A DNA stretch of 64,000 nt, taken from assembly GCF_002095435.2 (NCBI RefSeq), contig NZ_MJEJ02000039.1, positions 1-64,000 on the forward strand, read 5' to 3'. The stretch comes from Williamsia sp. 1138. Its GTDB lineage: Bacteria; Actinomycetota; Actinomycetes; Mycobacteriales; Mycobacteriaceae. Shown here in pieces: positions 42,814-51,874 of this stretch. The stretch's first letter is position 1. Every line of letters starts with the position of its first letter. Made by a program: the position numbers and the translations under genes. Below the pieces are notes generated by a model that saw only the letters and a program-made list of their open reading frames with translations, made no database searches and was not told the origin of the DNA.

Positions 42814-44199
42814 ATGACCACCAAGCGGCAACTCAAGCTGGGGGCGGTTCTCACCCCGACCGGTGGCCCGGGTCATCCCTACACGTGGCTCGACCCGGAA
42901 CTGCCCGGTGACGCAAGTGTCGACATCGACTGGTACATCAAGTACGCGCGCATCGCCGAGGAGGCCAAGTTCGACCTGGTCTTCATCGTGGACAGCCAGT
43001 TCATCACCCCGGACTCACCGCCCCACTACCTCAATCGGCTCGAGCCGTTGACCCTGCTCTCGGCGCTGGCCGTGGCCACCGAGAACATCGGTCTCGTCGG
43101 CACGCTGACCACCTCGTTCAACCAGCCGTTCAACGTGGCCCGGCGTTTCGCGTCCCTCGACCTCATCAGCCGTGGCCGCGCGGGCTGGAACGTGGTCACC
43201 AGCGGTGATTCGGGAACTGCCGGCAACTACAGTCTCGACGAGCACTACGACTACGCCACCCGGTACGGCAAAGCCAGCGAGCACGTCGAGGTCGTGAAGG
43301 CACTCTGGGATTCGTACGAGGACGATGCCTTCCCGCGGAACAAGGAAACAAAAGAGTTCCTCGACCCGAGCAAGCTGCACACCCTGAACCATCGCGGTGA
43401 GTACTTCTCCGTCGTGGGGCCACTCAACATCGAGCGGTCACAGCAGGGCCAACCGGTGATCTTCCAGGCGGGTGATTCCGAGCAGGGTCGCGATCTCGGA
43501 GCGCAGATCGCCGACGGAATCTTCACGCATGCACCGAGTTTCGAGGCAGGTGCCGCGTTCTACGCTGACATCAAGGGCCGGGCTGCCGCGCTCGGTCGGA
43601 ATCCCGACGACATCGTGATCCTGCCCGGTGTCGCGGTGACCGTCGGTGACACCGACGAGGATGCTCGTGAGATCGAACGTGCGACCCAGCTGGCGGACAA
43701 CAACTTCGACAAGTCGCTCAACGAGTTCGGTCGCCCGTTCGGCTGGCACGACTTCCGGCAGTACGATCTGGATGCCCCGTTCCCCGTCGAGGCTCTCAAG
43801 TCTGCCGAGAACAGCTTCTATACCCAGGCCAAGAAGATCACCGAGCTCGCCGTCGAGCGGGGATTGACGTTGCGCCAGACGGTCGAGGCCCTCAGCTCAC
43901 CCAGACTGTCGCCCTTCACCGGGAGCGCCGAAACCGTCGCCGACGAACTGCAGCGGTGGCTCGACGGCCGCGCACTCGACGGCATCAACATCCACATCGG
44001 CCATCCCGCGCAGTTCCGCCGGTTCGTCGACGAGGTGCTGCCCATCCTGCGCGAACGCGGTGTGGTCCGAAAGGACTACGAGGGAACCACGTTGCGCGAC
44101 AATCTCGGACTGCCCTTCATCGAGAACCGCCACACCAAGGCGCAGCGCGACGGGGTGGCGCTCGCGCCGCTTCCCGGTGCCCTCGCCCCCAGCATCTGA
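42814..44199 (+). CDS. FMN-dependent monooxygenase (NtaA/SnaA/DszA family) 1
   Basis: A 461-residue flavin monooxygenase of the NtaA/SnaA/DszA family, enzymes that use FMNH2 from a separate reductase. WYIKYARIAEEAKFDLVFIVDSQ, RLEPLTLLSALAVATENIGLVGT, SFNQPFNVARRFASLDLISRGRAGWN and SLDEHYDYATRYGKASEHVEV are the family blocks. AAGGAG at 42801-42806 fixes the ATG. DszA-type members oxidise organosulfur rings, and others cleave N- or S-linked side chains. First gene of a seven-gene operon with an ABC importer, so it probably works on an imported substrate. Its paralogue closes the operon. Confidence 0.87.
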   Translation: MTTKRQLKLGAVLTPTGGPGHPYTWLDPELPGDASVDIDWYIKYARIAEEAKFDLVFIVDSQFITPDSPPHYLNRLEPLTLLSALAVATENIGLVGTLTTSFNQPFNVARRFASLDLISRGRAGWNVVTSGDSGTAGNYSLDEHYDYATRYGKASEHVEVVKALWDSYEDDAFPRNKETKEFLDPSKLHTLNHRGEYFSVVGPLNIERSQQGQPVIFQAGDSEQGRDLGAQIADGIFTHAPSFEAGAAFYADIKGRAAALGRNPDDIVILPGVAVTVGDTDEDAREIERATQLADNNFDKSLNEFGRPFGWHDFRQYDLDAPFPVEALKSAENSFYTQAKKITELAVERGLTLRQTVEALSSPRLSPFTGSAETVADELQRWLDGRALDGINIHIGHPAQFRRFVDEVLPILRERGVVRKDYEGTTLRDNLGLPFIENRHTKAQRDGVALAPLPGALAPSI

Positions 44200-44236
44200 A
44201 CACACACCCCAACCATTTCCTTTTCAGGAGTTCTCA

Positions 44237-45766
44237 GTGAGCAAGAAGAGTCGGCGTTCCGCCGGCATCGTAGTACTCGGATTGATCGTCGCGCTGATCG
44301 CGACCGCCTGTGGCGGCGGTAGCAGCAGCAGTTCCGGCGCATCCGAGGTCAAGTGGGCATTCAGCCTGCCCACGTCGTGGGATCCGGTGACGAGCCGAAC
44401 CGGCAACGACATCAACACCATCAGCCTGGCGTACGCCTCGCTCACCCGCCTCGACGAGAACGGCAATGTCGAACCGTCGCTGGCCGAGAGCTGGGAGTAC
44501 AACGCCGACGGCACCGCTGTCACCTTCAAGCTGCGTGACGGACTGACCTTCACCGACGGCACCCCGCTGGACGCCGAGGCGGTCAAGGCCTTCTTCGAAC
44601 GCGGTAAGACGCAGGAGGATTCGTTCCTCAAGGATCAGTTGGACGATGTCGTCGGCGCGACGGTCATCAGTCCCACCGAGGTGACGCTGAACCTGTCCCG
44701 TCCCGACTACCAGATCCCGTATCTCGTCGCCGGACGCACCGGTGCCATCTCGAGCCCCGCTGCCGCGGCCGACACCCAGAAGTTGAGCGTGTGGCCCGTG
44801 GGCGCCGGACCGTTCAAGATCACCGACTTCGTCGCGGAGGATCACGCGTACTTCGTGAAGAACCCGGACTACTGGGACGCCGAGAACATCAACATCGAGA
44901 ACTTCCAGCTCAGTGTTGCTCCCGACCCGGCCACGCTGGTCGCCGGTGTGCAATCCGGTTCGATCGACTTCGCGACTCTGCCTGCACTGCAGGCGAAAGA
45001 AGCCGAAGCGGCCGGCCTGGACGTCACGGTCAAACCGTCGCTCGCCGCGAACAACGTGTCCATCAACTTGAACAAGGCACCGTTCGACAACCCGAAGGTG
45101 GTCGAGGCGTTCCGGCACGCCTTCGACCGGCAGGCTTTCGTCGACGTCATCACCGGCGGCCTGGGCAGCACGACGAGCCAGCCGTTCCCCGAGGGCTACC
45201 TCGCTTTCAATCCAGAGATCGAGAGCCAGTGGAGCTATGACCCCGAGAAGGCGAAGAGCCTGCTGCAGGAGGCCGGGTACGGACCCGGTGAGCTGACGAT
45301 CGCCATCACCGCGCAGTCGATCGCGACAAACCGCGCGGAACTGGCTCAGGCACAGCTGAAGAAGATCGGCGTGGAGTCCACGATCGACGTGGTCCCGCCC
45401 GGCTCGTCCACCTGGCAGAGCGAGGTCTACATCGCGAAGAACCCGCAGCTGGCCACCGACGGCACCATCGGCCGTGAGTCGCCGGTGCAGAACCTGCTCG
45501 CCACGTACGGCGCCGAGGGCATCATGAACCTCAGCGGTCCGCACGCCTCTCCGGAGTTCGTGGCCGCACTCGACCTGGTGCGTGCGACCCCGCTCGAGGA
45601 TCCGCAGTACAAGCCGCGGCTGTGGGCAGCTGTCAAGGCAGGCGTCGACCAGTCGCCGAGCAACTACCTGTTCAGCAACCCGTGGATCATCGTCTCGAAT
45701 CCGAAGCTGAAGGACCTCAACATCCTTCCGTCCCAGGTGCGTTGGGAAGGCGTCACGGTCTCATGA
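44237..45766 (+). CDS. ABC importer substrate-binding lipoprotein (peptide/nickel type)
   Basis: A 509-residue exported lipoprotein of the SBP_bac_5 family. The signal peptide GIVVLGLIVALIATACGGG has a lipobox with Cys before a Ser-rich linker. The mature part shows LAYASLTRLDENGNVEPSLAESWE, FKLRDGLTFTDGTPLDAEAVK and GPFKITDFV. GTG at 44237 follows CAGGAG. It delivers the substrate to the DppBC-like permeases encoded next. Given the flanking monooxygenases, the ligand may be an organosulfur compound rather than a peptide (inference). Confidence 0.9.
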   Translation: MSKKSRRSAGIVVLGLIVALIATACGGGSSSSSGASEVKWAFSLPTSWDPVTSRTGNDINTISLAYASLTRLDENGNVEPSLAESWEYNADGTAVTFKLRDGLTFTDGTPLDAEAVKAFFERGKTQEDSFLKDQLDDVVGATVISPTEVTLNLSRPDYQIPYLVAGRTGAISSPAAAADTQKLSVWPVGAGPFKITDFVAEDHAYFVKNPDYWDAENINIENFQLSVAPDPATLVAGVQSGSIDFATLPALQAKEAEAAGLDVTVKPSLAANNVSINLNKAPFDNPKVVEAFRHAFDRQAFVDVITGGLGSTTSQPFPEGYLAFNPEIESQWSYDPEKAKSLLQEAGYGPGELTIAITAQSIATNRAELAQAQLKKIGVESTIDVVPPGSSTWQSEVYIAKNPQLATDGTIGRESPVQNLLATYGAEGIMNLSGPHASPEFVAALDLVRATPLEDPQYKPRLWAAVKAGVDQSPSNYLFSNPWIIVSNPKLKDLNILPSQVRWEGVTVS

Positions 45767-46809
45767 CGGTCTCCACGGTCAAAACGGGGCGCTCCGCGGC
45801 CACACCCGCCCGCACCGAGGGGGTTTCGACCCTCCCGGTGTGGCCGGCGCGGCTGTGTGCGACGCTGCGGGTGGTGGTCGGCACCGTTTTGATCGTGGTC
45901 CCGGTCTTTCTCTTCTCAACCCTCATCACCTTTCTCCTCGGCGCCACCAGCGGACTGAACCCCGCCGCCGGTATCGCCGGTGACTCCGCCACCCCGGAGA
46001 CCATCGCGAGGATCAACGCCGAGTTCGGGCTGGACAAGCCGATCTGGCAGCAGTACCTCGACTGGATGGGCTCCATGCTCACCGGTGACCTGGGTGTGTC
46101 GTGGTTCAGCAAGATCCCGGTCAGCGAGCTGATCGGGCAGCGGCTGGCCGTGAGCGCGTCCATCGCCGGCCTGGCCCTGGTCATCGGGCTCGTGTTCGGA
46201 ATCGGACTCGGCTTGCTGGCCGCGGTGTACCGGGGCAGCATCTTCGACCGCGCGGTCACTGCTTACACCTCGGTGGTCTCGACGCTGCCGCCGTTTGTCA
46301 TCTCCATCGGCCTGATCCTGGTCTTCAGCGTCTGGCTCGGCTGGCTCCCTTCCGCCGGATACGTTCCGCTGGAGGAGGATCCGGGACGCTGGCTCATGTT
46401 GATCATCATGCCCGCGGTCGCGCTGAGCATGGATGTCATCGCCGACATCGCCCGGCAGCTCCGGACCGGCCTCGTCGCAGAGCTCGAGCAGGACTATGTC
46501 GTCGGAGCCGTGGTGCGCGGCATCAGTCCCAGGCGCATCCTGTTCGTCCACGCCCTGCGTAACGGCGCCGGCCCGGCCCTGGCGATCCTCGGTATGAAGA
46601 TCCCGACCCTCATCGGCGGTGCGGTCGTCATGGAGACCATGTTCTCGATGCCCGGATTCGGCCGGCTGGCAGCCGATTCCGCGCTGCGCGGTGACGTGCC
46701 GATCGTGCAGGGAGCCCTGGTCGTGGCGATCGTGTTCGTCCTCGTGTGCAACCTGGTCGTCAACGTGGTGCTCGGCACCCTGCAGCCCGCAGCGAAACGA
46801 AGGGAGTGA
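45763..46809 (+). CDS. ABC importer permease (DppB-like)
   Basis: A 348-residue membrane subunit with six helices and the binding-protein-dependent transport motif EQDYVVGAVVRGISPRRILFV (EAA loop). A long periplasmic segment after the first helix contains NAEFGLDKPIWQQYLDWMGS, typical of DppB/OppB. It overlaps the binding-protein gene by four bases. Confidence 0.9.
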   Translation: MTVSTVKTGRSAATPARTEGVSTLPVWPARLCATLRVVVGTVLIVVPVFLFSTLITFLLGATSGLNPAAGIAGDSATPETIARINAEFGLDKPIWQQYLDWMGSMLTGDLGVSWFSKIPVSELIGQRLAVSASIAGLALVIGLVFGIGLGLLAAVYRGSIFDRAVTAYTSVVSTLPPFVISIGLILVFSVWLGWLPSAGYVPLEEDPGRWLMLIIMPAVALSMDVIADIARQLRTGLVAELEQDYVVGAVVRGISPRRILFVHALRNGAGPALAILGMKIPTLIGGAVVMETMFSMPGFGRLAADSALRGDVPIVQGALVVAIVFVLVCNLVVNVVLGTLQPAAKRRE

Positions 46810-46813
46810 GCGG

Positions 46814-47689
46814 ATGTTCACAGCAATCCTGCGGTATCGGTCCGCGCAGCTCGCACTGGCAGTTCTCGGCATAGTCGTACTACTGGCCATCTTCGGGCCC
46901 TGGCTGGCGCCGTTCGACCCACTCGAGCAAGACAGCACCGCCATCCTCTCCGGCCCCAGCGCACAGCACTGGCTCGGCACCGACAATGTGGGCCGCGACG
47001 TCTTCAGCCGACTGCTCGCCGGCTCCACGGTCTCGGTGCTCTCGGCGTTGCAGTCCGTGCTCGTCGGGTTCCTCCTCGGCGTCATACCCGGATTCCTCTC
47101 GGTCTATTTGGGCCGCGGGGTCGAGTGGTTCACGTTGCGACTCATGGACGCTCTGATCACGCTGCCGTTCCTGGTGTTCGCGGTGGCGATGACAGCCCTG
47201 CTCGGCAACGGGCTGACCCAGGCGATGTTCGCCGTCGGCATCCTGATCGCGCCCGCGTTCTATCGCGTCACCCGTGCAGCGGCCTTGACTGTCGCCAACT
47301 CGCAGTACGTCGAGGCCGCCGCATTGATGGGAGCCACCACGCGGTGGATCGTGCTGCGCCACGCGGTCCGCAAAGTGGCTCCCGCGGTGGGGGTCACGTT
47401 CGCCACCATGACCGGCGCCAGCCTGGTGATCGTGTCGTCGCTGACCTTCCTCGGCATCGGTGTCGTCCCGCCTGATCCCACGTGGGGCGGGCTGCTGGCC
47501 GGTGGACTGCAGTTCCTGTACCAGGCGCCCTGGTCACCGGTCGTCCCCGCGCTGCTGATCGTTGCGACCGTCTGGGCGCTCAACGCCATCGCCGACGCCG
47601 TGCGCGATGCGTCCAGCACCTCGCGCCGCAGGCCGAGCCCTGACAAGCAGGACCAGAACAGACAGGAGAAGATCGCCGATGTCGTCTGA
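46814..47689 (+). CDS. ABC importer permease (DppC-like)
   Basis: A 291-residue membrane subunit. The N-terminal segment LALAVLGIVVLLAIFGPWLAPF with HWLGTDNVGRDVFSRLLAGS is the DppC/OppC signature, and the EAA loop reads SQYVEAAALMGATTRWIVLR. It lies four bases after dppB-like and overlaps the next ATPase gene by 11 bases. Confidence 0.9.
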   Translation: MFTAILRYRSAQLALAVLGIVVLLAIFGPWLAPFDPLEQDSTAILSGPSAQHWLGTDNVGRDVFSRLLAGSTVSVLSALQSVLVGFLLGVIPGFLSVYLGRGVEWFTLRLMDALITLPFLVFAVAMTALLGNGLTQAMFAVGILIAPAFYRVTRAAALTVANSQYVEAAALMGATTRWIVLRHAVRKVAPAVGVTFATMTGASLVIVSSLTFLGIGVVPPDPTWGGLLAGGLQFLYQAPWSPVVPALLIVATVWALNAIADAVRDASSTSRRRPSPDKQDQNRQEKIADVV

Positions 47690-48542
47690 CACCTTGGATC
47701 TCACCAAGAGCGCTGCCGTCACCCGCAGGGAGCCGGTGCTGACGGTGTCGGATCTGCACATCTCGCTGACCGACGGCACCGAGTTCGTCCGAGGCGTCGA
47801 CTTCGTCCTCAACCGCGGCGGCGCACTCGGCATCGTCGGTGAATCCGGCAGCGGTAAGTCGTTGACGTGCCGGGCAACGCTGGGGATCCTCGCCGCAGGC
47901 GTGGAGGTGACGAAGGGATCGATCGAGTTCGACGGCATCGAACTGACAGCGCTCGGCGCCAAGGAATGGCGACCGCTGCGAGGGACCCGGATCTCTGCGG
48001 TCTTCCAGGACCCGGCGGCCTACCTGAACCCGTCCATCCGGGTGGGCGAGCAGCTCGCAGAAGCACTGCGGTCGACCGTCGGACTCTCACGCAAAGAAGC
48101 CAAGGTCCGTGCTGTGGAGTTATTCGCGAAAATGGGCCTGCGAGAGCCGGCCTCGGTCTACCGGCAGTATCCCTATGAACTCTCTGGCGGCATGCTGCAG
48201 CGCGTGGTCATCGCCATCGCGGTGTCTGCGGAGCCCGAGTTGCTCATCGCCGACGAGGCGACCACGGCGCTCGATGTCACCGTGCAGGCCGCCGTGCTCG
48301 ACCTCATCGATGATCTGCGTATCGAGCTCGGTCTGGCGTTGGTCCTGGTCTCGCATGATCTGGCGGTGGTCGCGCAGGTGTGTGACGACGTCATCGTCAT
48401 GCGCGACGGTGTGGTTGTCGAGGCGGGTCCGGCCGAGCGCTTGCTGAGAGAACCTCGCCACGACTACACCCGGCAGCTCGTGGACAACCACCGCGACTAT
48501 GGCCTCGAAACAATTCTGGAGAAGGAGATCGCCGGTGTCTGA
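47679..48542 (+). CDS. ABC importer ATPase 1 (DppD-like)
   Basis: A 287-residue ATPase. Walker A GESGSGKSLT, signature LSGGMLQRVVIAIA, Walker B LLIADEATTALDVT and H-loop LVSHDLAVV are intact. The oligopeptide-transporter C-terminal motif around REPRHDYTRQLV is present, though this protein is shorter than usual DppD and lacks the Cys-rich end. It overlaps neighbours on both sides, supporting one operon. Confidence 0.9.
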   Translation: MSSDTLDLTKSAAVTRREPVLTVSDLHISLTDGTEFVRGVDFVLNRGGALGIVGESGSGKSLTCRATLGILAAGVEVTKGSIEFDGIELTALGAKEWRPLRGTRISAVFQDPAAYLNPSIRVGEQLAEALRSTVGLSRKEAKVRAVELFAKMGLREPASVYRQYPYELSGGMLQRVVIAIAVSAEPELLIADEATTALDVTVQAAVLDLIDDLRIELGLALVLVSHDLAVVAQVCDDVIVMRDGVVVEAGPAERLLREPRHDYTRQLVDNHRDYGLETILEKEIAGV

Positions 48543-49383
48543 TCACACGCCACTGCTGCGGCTGACCGACGTCCGGGTCGAGCGGGGCAGCAGGGCCGCG
48601 CGCAAGCAGATCCTGCACGGTGTCGACTTGCACATCAACGCCGGTGAGAAGCTGGGCCTCATCGGCGAAAGCGGTTCGGGCAAGACCACGTTGGCTCGTA
48701 CGGTCCTCGGGTTGATTCCGCCGACCACCGGAACCATCGAGCTGAGTGGCAAACGCATCGACGGGCTCGGGAAGTCGGAGTTACGCAAGCACCGGCTGTC
48801 CGGCGCCGTGCAGTATGTCTTCCAGGACCCACTGCTCAGTCTCGACCCGGAGATCGAGGTCGGGGTCTCCATCGGAGAGGGCCTGGCGGTCCGGGGCGGC
48901 TATGACCGGGCCGAGATCAGCCGGCGGGTCGACGATGTACTCGACAGTGTCGACCTCGACCGGAGCATCGCGAGTCGCTTACCCGCGGAACTGTCGGGAG
49001 GACAACGCCAACGGGTGGCGATCGCGCGGGCAATCATCCTTGATCCGTCGTTGTTGCTGCTCGATGAACCCGTCAGCGCGCTGGACTCGGTCCACCGCAT
49101 CCAGATCCTCAAACTCCTCGACGAGCTGGGTCGCGCGCGAAACCTCGCACAGCTCTTCATCTCGCACGATCTGGGTGCGGTCGCAGCACTGGTCGACCGG
49201 ATCGCTGTCATGTACCAGGGCGAGATCGTCGAGGTCGGTGAGACCGCGCGGGTCATCAAAGACCCGCAGCACCCGTACACCGCGCTGCTGATCGGCTCGG
49301 CACCAACCATGTCCGGTGGAACGGCGAGCCGGGAACGCCGTCGCGAACTCCGTCGCGCCCTGGCGGAAGCGACCGCCGCATGA
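48535..49383 (+). CDS. ABC importer ATPase 2 (DppF-like)
   Basis: A 282-residue ATPase. Walker A GESGSGKTTL, signature LSGGQRQRVAIARA, Walker B LLLLDEPVSALDS and H-loop FISHDLGAV are intact, with the closing DPQHPYTALLIGSAPT motif of peptide transporters. The GTG at 48535 overlaps the preceding stop by eight bases and has GGAGAAGGAG upstream. It overlaps the next monooxygenase gene by four bases. Confidence 0.9.
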   Translation: MSDHTPLLRLTDVRVERGSRAARKQILHGVDLHINAGEKLGLIGESGSGKTTLARTVLGLIPPTTGTIELSGKRIDGLGKSELRKHRLSGAVQYVFQDPLLSLDPEIEVGVSIGEGLAVRGGYDRAEISRRVDDVLDSVDLDRSIASRLPAELSGGQRQRVAIARAIILDPSLLLLDEPVSALDSVHRIQILKLLDELGRARNLAQLFISHDLGAVAALVDRIAVMYQGEIVEVGETARVIKDPQHPYTALLIGSAPTMSGGTASRERRRELRRALAEATAA

Positions 49384-50711
49384 CCGACCGACACCTCGTA
49401 CTCGGCGCCGTGCTGATCGGTGTCGGTGATGCGAACGGGGCAGGTTTGTGGCGTCATCCCGACGTCCCCACCACTGCGAGCATCGACATCGACTGGTACA
49501 TCAAGCAGGCGCGGGAGGCCGAGGAGGCGAGGTTCGACTTCGTGTTCGTGGTCGACAGTCAGTACATCGACGCAGGTTTTCCGCCGCACCACCTGAATCG
49601 GCTCGAACCGCTGACCCTGCTGTCCGCGGTGGCGGTCTCCACCGAACGTATCGGCGTGGTGGCCACCGTCAGCACCACCTACAGCGAGCCGTGGGACATC
49701 GCCCGCAGGGTTGCCTCCCTCGATCTGATCAGTCGCGGACGGGCGGCGTGGAACATCGTCACCAGTCAGGATCCGGGGACCGCAGGCAATTTCAGCCGCA
49801 GCGAGCACGGCGACTACGCGACGCGATACCGGCGCGCGAGCGAGAGCGTCGATGTGGTGACCGGCTTGTGGAATTCCTACGAGGACGACGCGTTCTCCAC
49901 CGACAAGTCCGCGGAGCGTTTCCTCGATCCCGCGAAACAGCATCGCCTCGACCATGTCGGTGAGTTCTTCTCGGTGACAGGGCCTTTGAATGTTCAGCGC
50001 TCGCCCCAGGGACAGCCCGTACTCATCCAGGCGGGTACCTCCGACGACGGTCGCAACCTCAGCGCAGAGGTGGCCGAGATCGTGTTCAGCTTCGAACCGA
50101 CGGTTGAGGCTGCCGCACAGCTCAAAGCCGACATCCTGAAGCGGTCCGAGAAGTACAACCGCGATCCCGACGATCTGCTGTTCGTGCCGGGGCTCAGTGT
50201 GTTCATCCGGGACACCGACGAGGAGGCTCAGCAGGCTCTCGACGCTGCCCACGACACCTATCCGACCGATCGTCTCCTGTCGCAGATCAAACGGATCTTT
50301 GGTGACCGCAGCTTCGCAGACTTCGATCTGGATGAGCCGTTCCCCGACATCGACCCGACCACTCCCGAATCTTTGTCCGGTGCTGTAGCTCTCGCCGCAC
50401 GTGCCCGGGAGAACGGGTGGACGCTGCGCCAGACGTTGCGCAGCATGATCGACCATTGGGCATGGTTCGTCGGATCGCCGGTCACCGTCGCCGACGAGAT
50501 CGAGCGCTGGTATCGCAGTGGTGCCGTGGACGGATTCAACCTGTTCGTGCAGGACCCGTCGGACTGGTACCGCTTTCGCACCGAAGTGGTGCCGATCCTC
50601 GTCGAACGTGGTGTCGCCCGCGCCGACTACTCATCCGACACTCTGCGTGGACACCTGGGACTGGACGTCCCCGCCAACCGGTACGCCGTGGCTCGCACCT
50701 CCAGCCCCTGA
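49380..50711 (+). CDS. FMN-dependent monooxygenase (NtaA/SnaA/DszA family) 2
   Basis: A 443-residue paralogue of the enzyme at 42814. Shared blocks include DIDWYIKQAREAEEARFDFV, RLEPLTLLSAVAVSTERIGVV, YSEPWDIARRVASLDLISRG and SRSEHGDYATRYRRASESVDVV. It is translated together with the ATPase gene (ATGA). Two different members of one flavin monooxygenase family framing a single importer suggest successive or parallel oxidation of one class of imported substrate. No flavin reductase gene is in the operon, so FMNH2 must come from elsewhere. Confidence 0.87.
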   Translation: MTDRHLVLGAVLIGVGDANGAGLWRHPDVPTTASIDIDWYIKQAREAEEARFDFVFVVDSQYIDAGFPPHHLNRLEPLTLLSAVAVSTERIGVVATVSTTYSEPWDIARRVASLDLISRGRAAWNIVTSQDPGTAGNFSRSEHGDYATRYRRASESVDVVTGLWNSYEDDAFSTDKSAERFLDPAKQHRLDHVGEFFSVTGPLNVQRSPQGQPVLIQAGTSDDGRNLSAEVAEIVFSFEPTVEAAAQLKADILKRSEKYNRDPDDLLFVPGLSVFIRDTDEEAQQALDAAHDTYPTDRLLSQIKRIFGDRSFADFDLDEPFPDIDPTTPESLSGAVALAARARENGWTLRQTLRSMIDHWAWFVGSPVTVADEIERWYRSGAVDGFNLFVQDPSDWYRFRTEVVPILVERGVARADYSSDTLRGHLGLDVPANRYAVARTSSP

Positions 50712-50774
50712 CCTAACTGCCGCCGACCGTGCCCTAACTCCCGCCGATCGTGCCCTGACTCCCGCCGACCGTGC
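50712..50774. repeat. Three tandem 21-bp repeats with a downstream inverted copy
   Basis: Three units of the type CCTAACTCCCGCCGACCGTGC start at 50712, 50733 and 50754. The 13 bases GCCGATCGTGCCC of unit 2 (50743-50755) are repeated in inverted form at 50822-50834, inside the end of the opposing gene. The arrangement sits between two convergent genes and can form alternative hairpins, probably acting as a terminator. Confidence 0.65.
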
Positions 50775-50797
50775 CAGAAACTGCTGTCACGCTGCAC

Positions 50798-51874
50798 CTA
50801 TGGCCCACTCGATGTCGACAAGGGCACGATCGGCACGCTCGGCGAGGGGTTAGTGAGGTGACCTTCGGGTCCGTATTCGAGGCGGGTGACGCACTCCGCT
50901 GTGCTGTACAGAATCGTGAGCAGGGTGTCGCGGTGCGGTGGTAGTACGCGGATCGTCAGAGTCCCGCTGTTGGCGCCGTCGAGGGCATCGCGGACATTGT
51001 CCAGCAGGCGATCTCGCACTGACGCGGGCTTCCCGACGAGCCCACCATCATCGAGCATCACCACTTCGACTCCGCGGGAACGGGTTGCATCGATGGCGTC
51101 CCCGATCGCAGGTGTGGCCAGCGCGGGTGCCCGCAATGTGTCGCGGAGGTGGGCTTCGAGAAGTCTGGCTGTGAGCCGGTCATCTGCGGTGAGAGGATCG
51201 CCTCCGGCTAGACGCTCCAGAAGTGGCCGAGCGACGTCGTCGAGCTGCGCCAACCTGCGGTCACGCTCTTCGAGCACGGCCTTGTCTGCAGCTTCAGCGG
51301 CGACCCGAAGCGTGGCCTGCTCACGAAGTTCGAAGACCCGGCGGGAGGCAGGCCGGATCTTCCACGCGAAGAACGTTGCCATGAGCAGCGGCGCCAGCTT
51401 GACCACCGACAGCTGCAGACCTTCCACGTAACCGATTCCCATTTGCTGCCCCCACAGCATGTGGGATCCCAGGATGGCGATCATTCCGATCCATGCCCAC
51501 CCTGCCCGGCCCCGCACGCACATATAGATATAGATGGCGAGTGCCGCCCACGACGGCCATAGCTGCAGGCCCGAGATCGGCGGGTCTACCTGGTACAGAA
51601 CGAGGTTCATCGCCACCACACCGGCGGCGGTCAGAGCGACGGTGATCGGAATCGGTAGCGGGTCTCCCCTCACCGTGATGAGCGCTACTGCCGCCAGGCT
51701 CATGATGAGCCACGCGGTGAGCTCGTACCAGATGCTTCCAGGTGGGCTGGTGTTCACGGCGATCAGCGCGTAGGTGGCGACGAATGCTCCGACGAGCAGC
51801 CTGGCCGCGCTGGTTCTGAACCCGAGTACCTCGTCAATGTCGGGTGTTGTCTTGTCGATCACGGGATCGGCCAT
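50798..51874 (-). CDS. Kinase-like membrane partner, module 2 (no acceptor His)
   Basis: A 358-residue paralogue of the proteins at 11400 and 54312. The N terminus has DEVLGFRTSAARLLVGAFV, and six helices run to about residue 175. The cytoplasmic helix EERDRRLAQLDDVARPLLERLAG corresponds to a kinase dimerisation helix without His. LLEAHLRDTLRA, TRSRGVEVVMLDD and IRVLPPHRD are shared with the paralogues. ATP-binding boxes are missing. It overlaps the kinase gene by 16 bases, exactly as in module 3, so a fixed ratio of the two proteins seems important. Confidence 0.75.
   Translation of the reverse strand: MADPVIDKTTPDIDEVLGFRTSAARLLVGAFVATYALIAVNTSPPGSIWYELTAWLIMSLAAVALITVRGDPLPIPITVALTAAGVVAMNLVLYQVDPPISGLQLWPSWAALAIYIYMCVRGRAGWAWIGMIAILGSHMLWGQQMGIGYVEGLQLSVVKLAPLLMATFFAWKIRPASRRVFELREQATLRVAAEAADKAVLEERDRRLAQLDDVARPLLERLAGGDPLTADDRLTARLLEAHLRDTLRAPALATPAIGDAIDATRSRGVEVVMLDDGGLVGKPASVRDRLLDNVRDALDGANSGTLTIRVLPPHRDTLLTILYSTAECVTRLEYGPEGHLTNPSPSVPIVPLSTSSGP

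Noticed and set aside
44234-45544. A 436-codon open frame on the minus strand
   Set aside because: Antisense to the substrate-binding lipoprotein; no start signal or domain.
48900-50456. A 518-codon open frame on the minus strand
   Set aside because: Antisense to the importer ATPase and second monooxygenase genes, both with clear motifs; low-information sequence, no domain.
50712-50774. Possible CRISPR or VNTR array
   Set aside because: The 21-bp units are directly adjacent with no spacers, so not CRISPR; three units only, so reported just as a tandem repeat.
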